Positions 54,172 through 63,230 of a stretch of DNA of 64,000 nt are shown piece by piece. Source of the DNA: Sphingobacteriia bacterium. Its GTDB lineage: Bacteria > Bacteroidota > Bacteroidia > Chitinophagales > Chitinophagaceae. Location of the stretch: positions 434,001-498,000 of the forward strand of contig JAFKLS010000016.1 of the NCBI GenBank assembly GCA_017304675.1, read 5' to 3'. The position numbers and the translations under genes were made by a program. The notes below the pieces were generated by a model that had not been told where the DNA came from, did not search any database, and was given only the letters and a program-made list of their open reading frames with translations. Position 1 is the stretch's first letter, and every line of letters starts with the position of its first letter.

Positions 54172-54801
54172 CTAATGTGAAGACGATTTCAATATCAGTA
54201 TACAAATGCCTATTGCTATAATAAGTGCAATCAGTAATTTAAACTGATCAAGATAAAATTGCAGTTTTCTTTTACGTAAATAAAGTCTTAACGTTTTTTG
54301 CGTAAGGCTTTTAAAAACAATAGCTCTTTTCTCTTTCAAGGAGAGTAGCACCGGGTAAGGGAGATAATTGCAACATGTCAACAAATCTGTTTCAAATAAT
54401 TTAAGTGAGGCATTAGATATCTTCAGCAGAAATTCATCTGTGAAAGGAATAATCTGCTCTAACTGAAATGCTAACAAATCAAAATCTACCCTGTCATACC
54501 CTATTGCATACAATAACTTTTTCAACTCGCTTAATTCACTTACTACAATATCAAAATTTGGCTCTTTAAGATGCAAGGGTTCGTGAAATTTCCTGAAATG
54601 ATACTCCTGTCTTTTTTTAGGGTGCGAAAGAACAGAATAAGCCTTCTGAATATGCAGAAATTGTTCAGTGGCATGCTTATTTTCCGGATATTTATCCGGG
54701 TGAAATTGATGTGCCTTCTGCCTGAATGCTTTCTTTATCTCTTCAAAACTGGCTGATGAAGGCACTTCCAGTAAAGCATAATAATCGGGCAGTAGGCTCA
54801 T
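54172..54801 (-). CDS. Tail-anchored J-domain protein
   Basis: A 209-residue protein. The N-terminal J-domain (YYALLEVPSSASFEEIKKAF, FHPDKYPENK with HPD, LHIQKAYSVLSHP) occupies residues 5-70. No Gly/Phe linker or zinc finger is present. A helical middle region follows, and a C-terminal helix (LLIALIIAIGICILIL) anchors it to the membrane with only SSSH after it. It would recruit DnaK to the membrane; target unknown. Confidence 0.88.
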   Translation of the reverse strand: MSLLPDYYALLEVPSSASFEEIKKAFRQKAHQFHPDKYPENKHATEQFLHIQKAYSVLSHPKKRQEYHFRKFHEPLHLKEPNFDIVVSELSELKKLLYAIGYDRVDFDLLAFQLEQIIPFTDEFLLKISNASLKLFETDLLTCCNYLPYPVLLSLKEKRAIVFKSLTQKTLRLYLRKRKLQFYLDQFKLLIALIIAIGICILILKSSSH

Positions 54802-54987
54802 AAAGCGCTAAATTAATAGTAAACCATTGTTTTTTTTTAAATTTCAAACTATTCGTGCAGTAGCTTCATTATCAACACTTTTATCGGCATCTAATTTTAT
54901 TTCCACTACTTCTCCACACGAAATGGGACAAATTCGTTTTTTGCTCCTCAAATGTGTATGTTCGCAGGTACTTAAAATAGTTTTCCA

Positions 54988-57900
54988 GTGCGATTAAAAT
55001 CATTAGAGATTAAGGGTTTCAAGAGTTTTGCAGATAAAACAATTGTGAGTTTTGATGAAGGTATTACCGGTATTATTGGCCCCAATGGTTGTGGTAAAAG
55101 TAATATTATAGATAGTATTCGTTGGGTAATTGGCGAACAAAAAATATCGGCCTTAAGAAGTGAGAATTTGGAAGCATTGGTATTTAATGGTTCCAAAACA
55201 AGAAGCCCGAGCGGTTTGGCAGAAGTTAGTTTAACTTTTGAAAATACACGCAACCTGTTGCCAACAGAATTTAATACAGTAACTGTAACTCGCCGCTTTT
55301 ATAAAAATGGTGAAAGTGAATATCGCTTGAACGATGTGCAGTGCCGGTTAAAAGATATTCATAATCTTTTCTTAGATACGGGTGTTAGTAATGATAGCTA
55401 TGCTATTATTGAGCTGGGTATGGTGGATGATATCATTAAAGACAAAGAAAATTCCCGTCGCAGAATGTTAGAACAGGCTGCAGGCATCACTATTTATAAA
55501 ACCAGGAAAAAAGAAGCGAAAAACAAGTTAGATGCAACAGAGCAAGACCTTGCACGTATTGAAGATTTGCTTTTCGAAATCAACAACCAGCTTAAAACTT
55601 TAGAAAATCAGGCTAAGAAAGCTGAGAAATATTATGAGATTAAGAAAGACTATAAAGAAGTTTCTATAGAATTAGCCAAAGCAGCATTAGAAGGGTTTAA
55701 CCTTACATACAAAGATTTACAGGACCAGCAGGAAATTGAAATCAATAAACGCGTTCAGCTTGAAGCAGAAATAGCAAATGAAGAAGCAGGAGTAGAGGCG
55801 GAAAAAGTTGGTTTTATTGAAAAAGAAAGAGCATTGCAAAGCATGCAATACACTTTTAATGAACTGGTTCAAACATTGCGTACAAAAGAAAACGAAAAGA
55901 ATCTGGCAGTTCAGCGTTTAAGTCATTTAAAAGAAAAAGAAACCTCTTTGCTGGCCTTTATTGAAAAATCTAAACTTCAATTCGATGGTTTACAAGATTC
56001 AATAGAGTTTAATAAAGAACAAATAGCTGAAGAAGAACAGAACCTGCAGGCTTTAACAACACAATTAGAAGAGAAAAGAGGATTAGTAGACGATAAAAGG
56101 CAGGTGTTTGATGAAAAAAGGCTCGTTACAGATGAATTAAGAACCAGCCATCAACAAATTCAGCGTAAACAATTTGATGCAGAGAAAAAAGTAGCTATTG
56201 CCGATACTTCCATTCAAAATTTACAAAGAGCCCAATTGCAATTAACAGAAGAGCAGAACAACCGCTCTGCTCAAATTATGCAATTGGAAACCGAGTTGAA
56301 CGATAAAGAATATGCGCTTGAAACAAAGAGGGTAGACCTGCAACAATTACAGGAACACCATGAGAGAACAAAAGAGCAAATTTTAGAAACGCAACAGCAG
56401 TTAGAAGTATTGCGTAACCAATTGGCGGAAGAAAGCAGGAAACTGGATGCCAAAAAGAATGAACACGATCTGTTGAAAAGCCTTATAGATTCAATGGAAG
56501 GATACCCGGAAAGCGTAAAATTTCTGCACAATAATCCTCAATGGAATCACACAGCGCCCATTCTTTCAGACATTATTTATGTGAAAGAAGCCTACAGGGC
56601 TGCTGTTGAAAATGTACTGGAGCCTTATTTGAATTATTATGTAGTAAGCAATTTCGGGGAAGCGTTACAGGCAGTAAACTTGTTGGATGCACATAAGAAA
56701 GGGAAGGCGAATTTTTTCATTTTAGATAAACTAAGCGAAAACAATCAGCAGTACCATCAACCTGCAAATACCATTGCAGCTTTAGAAGTAATTGAAGTGG
56801 ATGCACAGTTCCGTAAACTGGCCGAACATTTATTGGGGAACGTTTTTATTGCAGAAACTGAAGATGCCATTGAAAATTCAAACGGCGCCATTGTTTTAGA
56901 GAAAACGGGAAAATATGTAAAGGGAAAATATACGTTAACAGGAGGCAGTGTTGGATTGTTTGAAGGTAAAAAAATAGGTCGAGCAAAAAATCTTGAAAAA
57001 TTGCAGGAAGAGATTCTTGCACAGGAGGCTGTTGTAAATACACTGAAAGCAAATATTCAGGCCAAACATAATGAAGTGATTGGTTACAACGAACAGTTGA
57101 AAGAAAATGTGATTAAACAAACTGAAAACGAGATTAACCAATTAACTAATCAGGTATTTGCAACCAAAAACAAGATAGAGAACCTGCATGCTACACAGGA
57201 ACAATCTATTAAACGGTTAGAAGATATAGAAACCCGCTTAGAAGACGAACATGATGCGATTGCTTCAACAAGAGATGAGTTAAACGAATTGAATAACCAG
57301 CTTCAGGCGATTAAAGAACAAATGCAATTTGCAGAACAGGATTCTCAGGTAAGTGAGCAGGACTATAATATTGCAACAACTCAATACAATGAAATGAATT
57401 TGCTCTTGGCAAAGCAACAGAGCAAACTGAATGCATTGCAGCAAGAGCAACAATTTAAAGAAAGGCAGTTTGTTGATTTGCAGGTTCAGATAGCGCAAAG
57501 TGAAACACAGCATGCAGAAACCATAACAGAAACTGCTTCCTGTAGTGAAAAGGTAAATGAAACAGAAGCGGTTTTACTGCAAATGCTACGTCAAAAAGAA
57601 GAGGAGGAAAAGAAACTGAATGAAGCAGATCAGGCTTATCATAACCTTAGAATTGCCATGCAGGATAAAGAAAGTGCATTGCGTTTGAAAGTGAAGAGCA
57701 AAGAAATGATAGAGCATTTGTTGAGTGAAATAAAAGATAAGCTTAATGAGTTGAAATTGCAATTGGCCGGAATGAAAGAAAGGTTAAGCGTTGAATTTAA
57801 AGTTGAGTTGGACGAAATACTGGATCAGGAAAGACAAACAAATGATACGGTTGAAGAGCTGCAAAGCAGTTGCGACAGGATGAAGAAGCGCCTGGAAAAT

Positions 57901-58506
57901 ATGGGAGAAGTAAACCCTACAGCTATTGAAGCTTTTACAGAAATGAAGAAACGTTATGAATTTATTCTTGAACAAAAGAATGACCTTGTAACGGCAAAAG
58001 ATAATTTGTTGCAAACCATACAAGAAGTGGAAGCAACAGCTAATCAACAATTCTTAGATACATTTAACAGGGTAAGAGATAATTTTCAGAAAGTGTTTAA
58101 GGCTTTGTTTACGGAAGAAGATACGGCAGATATGGTATTAGAAAATCCTGAAAACCTTGCAGAAACGGGGATTGATATTGTTGCCAAACCTAAAGGAAAA
58201 CGCCCTTCTTCCATTACCCAGTTGAGTGGAGGAGAAAAAACTTTAACGGCAACTGCTTTATTGTTTGCAATTTATTTAATTAAACCTGCACCATTCTGTA
58301 TTTTGGATGAGGTAGATGCTCCTTTGGATGATGCCAATGTAGGTAAGTTCACTCAAATGATTAAGAAATTTAGTGAGAACTCTCAATTCATCATCGTAAC
58401 ACACAATAAGCAAACAATGGGAGCAGTAGATGTGATTTATGGCGTAACAATGCAGGAGCCCGGCGTAAGTAAATTGGTACCGGTAGATTTCAGAAGCCTG
58501 AATTAA
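54988..58506 (+). CDS. smc: Chromosome segregation protein SMC
   Basis: An 1172-residue condensin ATPase with a GTG start at 54988 that gives the canonical N-terminus RLKSLEIKGFKSFADKT. Walker A is GPNGCGKSN (residues 32-40). Two long coiled coils (170-500 and 675-1000) flank the hinge (SLIDSMEGYPESVKFL to LTGGSVGLFEGKK). The signature motif is LSGGEKTLTATALL and Walker B is CILDEVDAPLDD. Complete and intact. Partner scpAB is not in the window. Confidence 0.96.
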   Translation: MRLKSLEIKGFKSFADKTIVSFDEGITGIIGPNGCGKSNIIDSIRWVIGEQKISALRSENLEALVFNGSKTRSPSGLAEVSLTFENTRNLLPTEFNTVTVTRRFYKNGESEYRLNDVQCRLKDIHNLFLDTGVSNDSYAIIELGMVDDIIKDKENSRRRMLEQAAGITIYKTRKKEAKNKLDATEQDLARIEDLLFEINNQLKTLENQAKKAEKYYEIKKDYKEVSIELAKAALEGFNLTYKDLQDQQEIEINKRVQLEAEIANEEAGVEAEKVGFIEKERALQSMQYTFNELVQTLRTKENEKNLAVQRLSHLKEKETSLLAFIEKSKLQFDGLQDSIEFNKEQIAEEEQNLQALTTQLEEKRGLVDDKRQVFDEKRLVTDELRTSHQQIQRKQFDAEKKVAIADTSIQNLQRAQLQLTEEQNNRSAQIMQLETELNDKEYALETKRVDLQQLQEHHERTKEQILETQQQLEVLRNQLAEESRKLDAKKNEHDLLKSLIDSMEGYPESVKFLHNNPQWNHTAPILSDIIYVKEAYRAAVENVLEPYLNYYVVSNFGEALQAVNLLDAHKKGKANFFILDKLSENNQQYHQPANTIAALEVIEVDAQFRKLAEHLLGNVFIAETEDAIENSNGAIVLEKTGKYVKGKYTLTGGSVGLFEGKKIGRAKNLEKLQEEILAQEAVVNTLKANIQAKHNEVIGYNEQLKENVIKQTENEINQLTNQVFATKNKIENLHATQEQSIKRLEDIETRLEDEHDAIASTRDELNELNNQLQAIKEQMQFAEQDSQVSEQDYNIATTQYNEMNLLLAKQQSKLNALQQEQQFKERQFVDLQVQIAQSETQHAETITETASCSEKVNETEAVLLQMLRQKEEEEKKLNEADQAYHNLRIAMQDKESALRLKVKSKEMIEHLLSEIKDKLNELKLQLAGMKERLSVEFKVELDEILDQERQTNDTVEELQSSCDRMKKRLENMGEVNPTAIEAFTEMKKRYEFILEQKNDLVTAKDNLLQTIQEVEATANQQFLDTFNRVRDNFQKVFKALFTEEDTADMVLENPENLAETGIDIVAKPKGKRPSSITQLSGGEKTLTATALLFAIYLIKPAPFCILDEVDAPLDDANVGKFTQMIKKFSENSQFIIVTHNKQTMGAVDVIYGVTMQEPGVSKLVPVDFRSLN

Positions 58507-58552
58507 AAATAATTATTGTTCTGCCCGGTTATCGGGTGTTTCAGAATCTGAG

Positions 58553-58582
58553 AAGGATTGAAGTAATTCAATCCTTTTTTGT
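58553..58582 (+). terminator. Rho-independent terminator after smc
   Basis: A perfect 10-bp stem (58553-58562 with 58567-58576, GTAA loop) runs into T6. Confidence 0.9.
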
Positions 58583-58604
58583 TTCATTTGCATAAATTTT
58601 CAAA

Positions 58605-59042
58605 TTGTACAAAACCCTTATCATACTTTATTTGGTTGTATTTGTAGTGTACATTTTGTTTACACGCCAACCGGATTATTTTGATGGTGAAATAACCACA
58701 GCTACTATTCATTGGCAAACAGATAGTATGCATTCCACAGCGATACCTAAAGCTGTTTATACAATCGGAAAAGATAAATATGCCGTTGATGCTCGTTATG
58801 TTTTAAGAAACCTGCACGAAGGCAGGCAGGTAGAAGTAATTTATGAATTGGCAAGGCCGGAGAAAGGAAAACTGTATAGCTGGTGGGGCTATTGGATTAG
58901 CTGGGGAGAATTGGTTGGATCTATTGTATTATTGATTGCTTTATTTCAGGTTGCGGTTTCAGTTACCAAAAACCCCACACCGGAGTCGTTATTAGAGCAA
59001 TTAGAATACGAACCGGAAAAAAAAAGAAAATATACTGATTGA
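58605..59042 (+). CDS. Small membrane protein, DUF3592-like
   Basis: A 145-residue protein starting with TTG at 58605; no better ATG is present upstream. A helix (residues 4-20) is followed by a small beta domain (ATIHWQTDSMHSTAIPKAVYTIGKDKYAVDARYVL, REVEVIYELARPEKGKLYS-type) and a second helix (ELVGSIVLLIALFQVAV). The layout fits DUF3592. Function unknown. A terminator follows at once. Confidence 0.72.
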   Translation: MYKTLIILYLVVFVVYILFTRQPDYFDGEITTATIHWQTDSMHSTAIPKAVYTIGKDKYAVDARYVLRNLHEGRQVEVIYELARPEKGKLYSWWGYWISWGELVGSIVLLIALFQVAVSVTKNPTPESLLEQLEYEPEKKRKYTD

Positions 59043-59070
59043 AAAAGGAGCTATTAAGCTCCTTTTATTT
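59042..59070. terminator. Bidirectional terminator
   Basis: A perfect 10-bp stem (59043-59052 with 59057-59066, ATTA loop) with A/T runs on both sides separates two convergent genes. Confidence 0.83.
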
Positions 59071-59258
59071 TACCAATATCTGTAATAGGGATTGTAATAA
59101 TGCCTGTGTTCCCATCTTTCATAACGTTCGTGCCTTTCTCTTGTATAGCATCTGTGCCTGCGGTAATAATCATCTCTATCGAAACGATATCTTTCTTGTG
59201 CAGATGTGATAGTTATAGTTGTAATAATCAGTACTATCAGCAGAATTAACTTTTTCAT
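59070..59258 (-). CDS. Small exported Arg/Tyr/His-rich protein
   Basis: A 62-residue protein. The signal peptide (MKKLILLIVLIITTITITSAQ) is clear. The mature 41 residues are almost entirely Arg, Tyr, His, Glu and Asp (RFDRDDYYRRHRCYTRERHER). Function unknown. Its composition is like that of the tail of the 10856-11347 protein. It has its own terminator, arguing that it is a real gene. Confidence 0.65.
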   Translation of the reverse strand: MKKLILLIVLIITTITITSAQERYRFDRDDYYRRHRCYTRERHERYERWEHRHYYNPYYRYW

Positions 59259-59362
59259 ACTTTACAATTTTAATTGTTATTGAATTCTGTTCTGATAATA
59301 TGACATCTACAGGGATATAAGGATTACTACAACCGTGCAAAACAATTGTTAATAGCGTTTAG

Positions 59363-59800
59363 CTATTTAAGGTAGCGTTTTATTTCCCTTTCGGTATCGC
59401 GTTGTTTTATTGTATCTCTTTTATCGTGCAGTTTTTTGCCTTTCCCTAAACCAATTTCTACTTTCACCAGGTTTTTGTTGTTCAGGAAAAGCTTTAAAGG
59501 AACAATGGTAAACCCCTTTTCTTTTATTTTATTTTGCAGCTTGCTTAACTCTCTTTTTGTAAGCAACAGCTTCCTGTCGTGTACTGCAATATGATTATTA
59601 CTTGTACCTAATTTATATTCTGCTATGTATAACCCACGAAGCCATAATTCTCCACTATCGAACAAACAAAATGCATCATTAAAACTTACTTTACCTTCAC
59701 GAATACTTTTAACTTCTGTTCCCAACAAAACAATGCCTGCCACATATTTATCTTCTATGTGGTAGTTGTAATAAGCCTGCCTGTTGTTCATTTCTGCCAT
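59363..59800 (-). CDS. smpB: SsrA-binding protein SmpB
   Basis: 145 residues from the ATG at 59800 (MAEMNNRQAYYNYH); a start at 59809 would add three residues. SmpB binds tmRNA and rescues stalled ribosomes. Motifs are YVAGIVLLGTEVKSIREGKVSFNDAF, KLGTSNNHIAVHDRKLLL, KGFTIVPLKLFLNNK, VEIGLGKGKKLHDKR, plus the basic C-terminal tail that inserts into the ribosome. tmRNA itself is not seen here. Confidence 0.96.
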   Translation of the reverse strand: MAEMNNRQAYYNYHIEDKYVAGIVLLGTEVKSIREGKVSFNDAFCLFDSGELWLRGLYIAEYKLGTSNNHIAVHDRKLLLTKRELSKLQNKIKEKGFTIVPLKLFLNNKNLVKVEIGLGKGKKLHDKRDTIKQRDTEREIKRYLK

Positions 59801-59826
59801 AATATGCAATGCATAGGTTTCTTATC

Positions 59827-59896
59827 ATTACACGAATTAAACAATGTAACAATCGGCCTTGTTTATTTGTATAATTAAGTTTTTAATTCGTGTAAT
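59827..59896. repeat. 15-bp perfect inverted repeat between accD and smpB
   Basis: ATTACACGAATTAAA (59827-59841) recurs exactly inverted at 59882-59896 with a 40-base spacer. No T-run follows in a terminator position on either strand. It lies downstream of accD and upstream of smpB. Confidence 0.8.
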
Positions 59897-59905
59897 AAAA
59901 CCGAA

Positions 59906-60832
59906 TTAGTTTCTGAATAAAGTGATTAGCTGGTGAAGCCTGTTTTTTAATTCTTTTCTGTCAACAATAAAATCTAAAAAACCATGCTCCAATAAAAATT
60001 CGCTGCGCTGGAAACCTTCCGGAAGATCTTTTTTAATGGTTTCTTTAATTACACGTGGGCCGGCAAAACCAATCAGGGCTCCTGGTTCTGCAATATTTAA
60101 ATCTCCCAGCATTCCAAAACTGGCTGAGATTCCTCCAAAAGTTGGGTCTGTTAACAGGGAGATATAAGGAAGTTTAGCATCGCTTAGCTGAGATAGTTTA
60201 CCGCTTGTTTTTGCCAGTTGCATTAAACTAAAAGCGCTTTCCATCATTCTGGCACCACCACTTTTGCTGATTACGAGGTATGGCAGTTTATGTTGAATGC
60301 AATAATCTACAGCCCGACTGAACTTTTCGCCCATTACACTGCCTAAGCTGCCTCCAATAAATTCAAAATCCATACAGGCAATTACCAGGCCTTCGCCGTT
60401 TACTTTTCCTGTGGCAACCCGCATAGAATCTTTCAGGTCTGTTTTGGCGTGTATATCGTCTAATCTTTTCTGGTAAGGTTTTAAATCTGTAAAATGCAAA
60501 AAATCTACACTCATAATTTCATCAAAGAGGGGAGTGTATTCTTTATTGTCAAAGATGTACTCAAAATATTCGGTGCTGCCAATGCGGTGATGGTAATTAC
60601 ATTTAGGGCAAACGTATAATGCCTCTTTTAAATCGGCTGTGGTAGAAATATGATTGCATTGTGGGCATTTGGTCCATAATCCTTCCGGCGTTTCTTTTTT
60701 ATCAGCTGTTGAAGTTAAAATTCCTTTACTTCTGCGTTTAAACCAGCTTTTTTTGCCACTATCTTCAGGGGTTGTATTTTCTTCTTCTCCGGTTAAATTC
60801 AATTCTAAATCTTCTTCGCGTTCTTTTTTCAT
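59906..60832 (-). CDS. accD: Acetyl-CoA carboxylase carboxyltransferase subunit beta
   Basis: A 308-residue protein; with AccA it transfers CO2 from biotin to acetyl-CoA, the first step of fatty-acid synthesis. The zinc ribbon is CPQCNHISTT to CPKCNYHH (residues 58-82). The crotonase-like body has CMDFEFIGGSLGSVMGEKF, VISKSGGARMMESAFSLMQ and LTDPTFGGISASFG. A 40-residue acidic N-terminus precedes the ribbon. A TATTTTTG box lies 32 bp upstream of its start. Confidence 0.96.
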   Translation of the reverse strand: MKKEREEDLELNLTGEEENTTPEDSGKKSWFKRRSKGILTSTADKKETPEGLWTKCPQCNHISTTADLKEALYVCPKCNYHHRIGSTEYFEYIFDNKEYTPLFDEIMSVDFLHFTDLKPYQKRLDDIHAKTDLKDSMRVATGKVNGEGLVIACMDFEFIGGSLGSVMGEKFSRAVDYCIQHKLPYLVISKSGGARMMESAFSLMQLAKTSGKLSQLSDAKLPYISLLTDPTFGGISASFGMLGDLNIAEPGALIGFAGPRVIKETIKKDLPEGFQRSEFLLEHGFLDFIVDRKELKNRLHQLITLFRN

Positions 60833-60864
60833 AAACGAACTTTCAATTGGGAAATTAAAGATAG

Positions 60865-60872
60865 CAAAAATA
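60865..60872 (-). promoter_or_regulatory. -7 box of accD
   Basis: TATTTTTG on the minus strand matches TAnnTTTG and ends 32 bp before the accD ATG. Confidence 0.4.
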
Positions 60873-60896
60873 GGGTTCTTGACTGAAAGTTATAAT

Positions 60897-60928
60897 GTAA
60901 AAACCCGACTGATTATCAGCCGGGTTTA
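60897..60928 (-). terminator. Terminator of class I aldolase gene
   Basis: A 12-bp stem with one mismatch (60901-60912 with 60916-60927) is followed by TTTTA on the minus strand, 18 bp after the class I aldolase stop. Confidence 0.83.
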
Positions 60929-60945
60929 AAACTTTTTCTATTATA

Positions 60946-62004
60946 TTAAGCTACTGTAATGCTATCGTCAAGGTATACATCTTGTGTAGCATGTAATAAT
61001 TGTATACCCTGTTCTATTGGTTTTTGAAATGCTTTTCTTCCCAAAATCAGCCCCATACCTCCGGCACGTTTGTTAATTACAGCAGTGTAAACGGCTTCTG
61101 CCAAATCGGATGCTCCTTTACTTTCTCCTCCACTATTAATTAAGCCTACTCTTCCGCTGTAACAATTTAATACTTGGTAACGGCATAAATCTATCGGATG
61201 ATCCGTAGTTAATTTTTCATACACCAGCGGAGATGTTTTTCCATGCTTGGTAGCCAAATAACCTCCGTTATTGGTAGGTAACTTTTGCTTAATAATGTCT
61301 GCCTGTAAGGTAACGCCTAAATGGTTAGCCTGGCCTGTAAAGTCTGCTGCTGTATGATAGTCAATACCATCAACTTTAAAAGCATTGTTACGTGTGTAAC
61401 ACCATAATATGGTAGCCATACCCAGTTCATGGGCCATTTCAAAAGCCAAAGCCACTTCATTTAATTGGCGGGCACTTTCTGCACTGCCCCAGTAAATAGT
61501 GGCTCCAACGGCAATGGCACCCATATTCCATGCACTTTTTATGGTTCCGAACATGGTTTGATCGAACCTGTTAGGATAGCTTAAAAATTCATTATGATTG
61601 ATCTTCACAATAAAAGGAATTTTGTGTGCATATTTCCTGCTCATGATGCCCAGCACACCATAAGTAGAAGCTACGCCATTGCATCCGCCTTCAATGGCAA
61701 GTTTTATAATGTTTTCAGGATCGAAGTAAATTGGGTTAGGGGCAAAGGCACTTCCGGCACTATGCTCAACACCCTGATCAACGGGGAAGATGCTGCAATG
61801 CCCGGTATTGGCAAGCCTGCCATGACCTAACAAGGTTTGTAAACTTCTAAGGGTTTGATTGTTCCTGTTGCTGTTTTTCCATATTTCATCTACATGATCG
61901 GGAGATGGTAGGGTAATAGAGCTCTTGTCAATAGTAGCACATTTGTGTTCTAAGAGATAAGTGGCTTTATCGCCTAAAAGGTCAATGATTTTTTGATTGG
62001 CCAT
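60946..62004 (-). CDS. fbaB: Class I fructose-bisphosphate aldolase (FbaB/DhnA type)
   Basis: A 352-residue Schiff-base aldolase of the FbaB/archaeal type. Motifs are [65 protein letters not shown] and the C-terminal [18 protein letters not shown] with [12 protein letters not shown]. It cleaves fructose-1,6-bisphosphate and probably works in gluconeogenesis, as does E. coli FbaB. It lies 95 bp downstream of the class II gene behind a terminator. Confidence 0.92.
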   Translation of the reverse strand: MANQKIIDLLGDKATYLLEHKCATIDKSSITLPSPDHVDEIWKNSNRNNQTLRSLQTLLGHGRLANTGHCSIFPVDQGVEHSAGSAFAPNPIYFDPENIIKLAIEGGCNGVASTYGVLGIMSRKYAHKIPFIVKINHNEFLSYPNRFDQTMFGTIKSAWNMGAIAVGATIYWGSAESARQLNEVALAFEMAHELGMATILWCYTRNNAFKVDGIDYHTAADFTGQANHLGVTLQADIIKQKLPTNNGGYLATKHGKTSPLVYEKLTTDHPIDLCRYQVLNCYSGRVGLINSGGESKGASDLAEAVYTAVINKRAGGMGLILGRKAFQKPIEQGIQLLHATQDVYLDDSITVA

Positions 62005-62053
62005 AGAAAAGATTTTTATTAACTATCGTTTGTTAGTTTAACAAAATAAATAA

Positions 62054-62084
62054 AAAAACTGCATTATAATAATGCAGTTTTTTA
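62054..62084 (-). terminator. Terminator of class II aldolase gene
   Basis: A perfect 11-bp stem (62056-62066 with 62070-62080) lies 19 bp after the class II aldolase stop, followed by a T-run on the minus strand. Confidence 0.85.
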
Positions 62085-62099
62085 TTGGTGAACTATTTA

Positions 62100-63167
62100 T
62101 TATGCATTTCTGTTAATACAATTCAAATCTTCGAAAGCCAGCTCTAATCTTTTACAGAAGTTTTCTTCTCCTTTGCGTAACCAAACCCTGGGGTCATAAT
62201 ATTTTTTATTAGGTTTATCTGCACCTTCAGGATTACCTAACTGGCTTTGTAAATAACCTTCATTCTTTTTATAATTGTTGAGTATACCTTCCCAGAAGGC
62301 CCATTGCAAGTCTGTATCTATATTCATTTTAATAGCACCATAACTTATGGCTTCTCTTATTTGGTGTTGAGGTGAGCCACTGCCGCCATGAAATACAAAG
62401 TATACCGGTTTTTCTTTGGTATTGTATTCTTTTTGAATGTATTTCTGACTGTTATTTAAAATATCAGGACGCAATTGAACGTTACCGGGGCTATAAACAC
62501 CATGAACGTTTCCAAAAGCTGCTGCAACAGTAAACAATTTGCCCACCTTGCTTAACTCGGTATATGCATATGCAACGTGCTGAGGCTGGGTATAGAGTTT
62601 TTCATTTTCCACATCACTGTTATCAACACCATCTTCTTCACCGCCGGTAACACCCAGCTCAATTTCAATGCCCATTCCTAAAGGAACCATTCTCTTATAA
62701 AACTCAACGGAAGTATGAATATTTTCTTCAATAGGTTCTTCAGACAGATCGAGCATATGCGAACTGAATAAAGGTTGCCCCTTTTCTTTATAAAATTTTT
62801 CGCCTGCATCAATCAACCCGCTAACCCATGGTAACCATTTTTTAGCAGCATGGTCTGTATGTAAAACAACTGGTACGCCATATGCTTTGGCTACATTGTG
62901 TATATGTAATGCACCCGATATACCGCCTAAAATATTTCCCTGCAACTGATCGTTGGGCATTCCTTTGCCTGCAATGAACTGTGCCCCTCCGTTAGAGAAT
63001 TGAATGATTACCGGAGAATTTACTTTAGCTGCAGTTTCTAACGTAGCATTAATGGTGTTGGTGCCAATGGTGTTTACAGCAGGTAAAGCAAACTGATTTT
63101 CTTTGGCATCGTTATACAATGCTTCCAATGCTTCTCCAAATAAAACTCCCGGTTGATATTTTTTCAT
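62100..63167 (-). CDS. fbaA: Class II fructose-bisphosphate aldolase
   Basis: A 355-residue zinc-dependent aldolase of the class IIA (FbaA) length. Zinc and catalytic motifs are VVLHTDHAAKK (about 110), EIELGVTGGEEDGVDNSD, FGNVHGVYSPG and FHGGSGSPQHQI. The NIDTDLQWAFWEG helix is typical. Main glycolytic aldolase. Directly upstream of the class I gene, but a terminator lies between the two. Confidence 0.95.
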   Translation of the reverse strand: MKKYQPGVLFGEALEALYNDAKENQFALPAVNTIGTNTINATLETAAKVNSPVIIQFSNGGAQFIAGKGMPNDQLQGNILGGISGALHIHNVAKAYGVPVVLHTDHAAKKWLPWVSGLIDAGEKFYKEKGQPLFSSHMLDLSEEPIEENIHTSVEFYKRMVPLGMGIEIELGVTGGEEDGVDNSDVENEKLYTQPQHVAYAYTELSKVGKLFTVAAAFGNVHGVYSPGNVQLRPDILNNSQKYIQKEYNTKEKPVYFVFHGGSGSPQHQIREAISYGAIKMNIDTDLQWAFWEGILNNYKKNEGYLQSQLGNPEGADKPNKKYYDPRVWLRKGEENFCKRLELAFEDLNCINRNA

Positions 63168-63230
63168 GAGTGGCTATTTATTTTTAAGTTGAGCGAATAT
63201 ACAATGCTAATACACAAACGCTTGTTAGCT

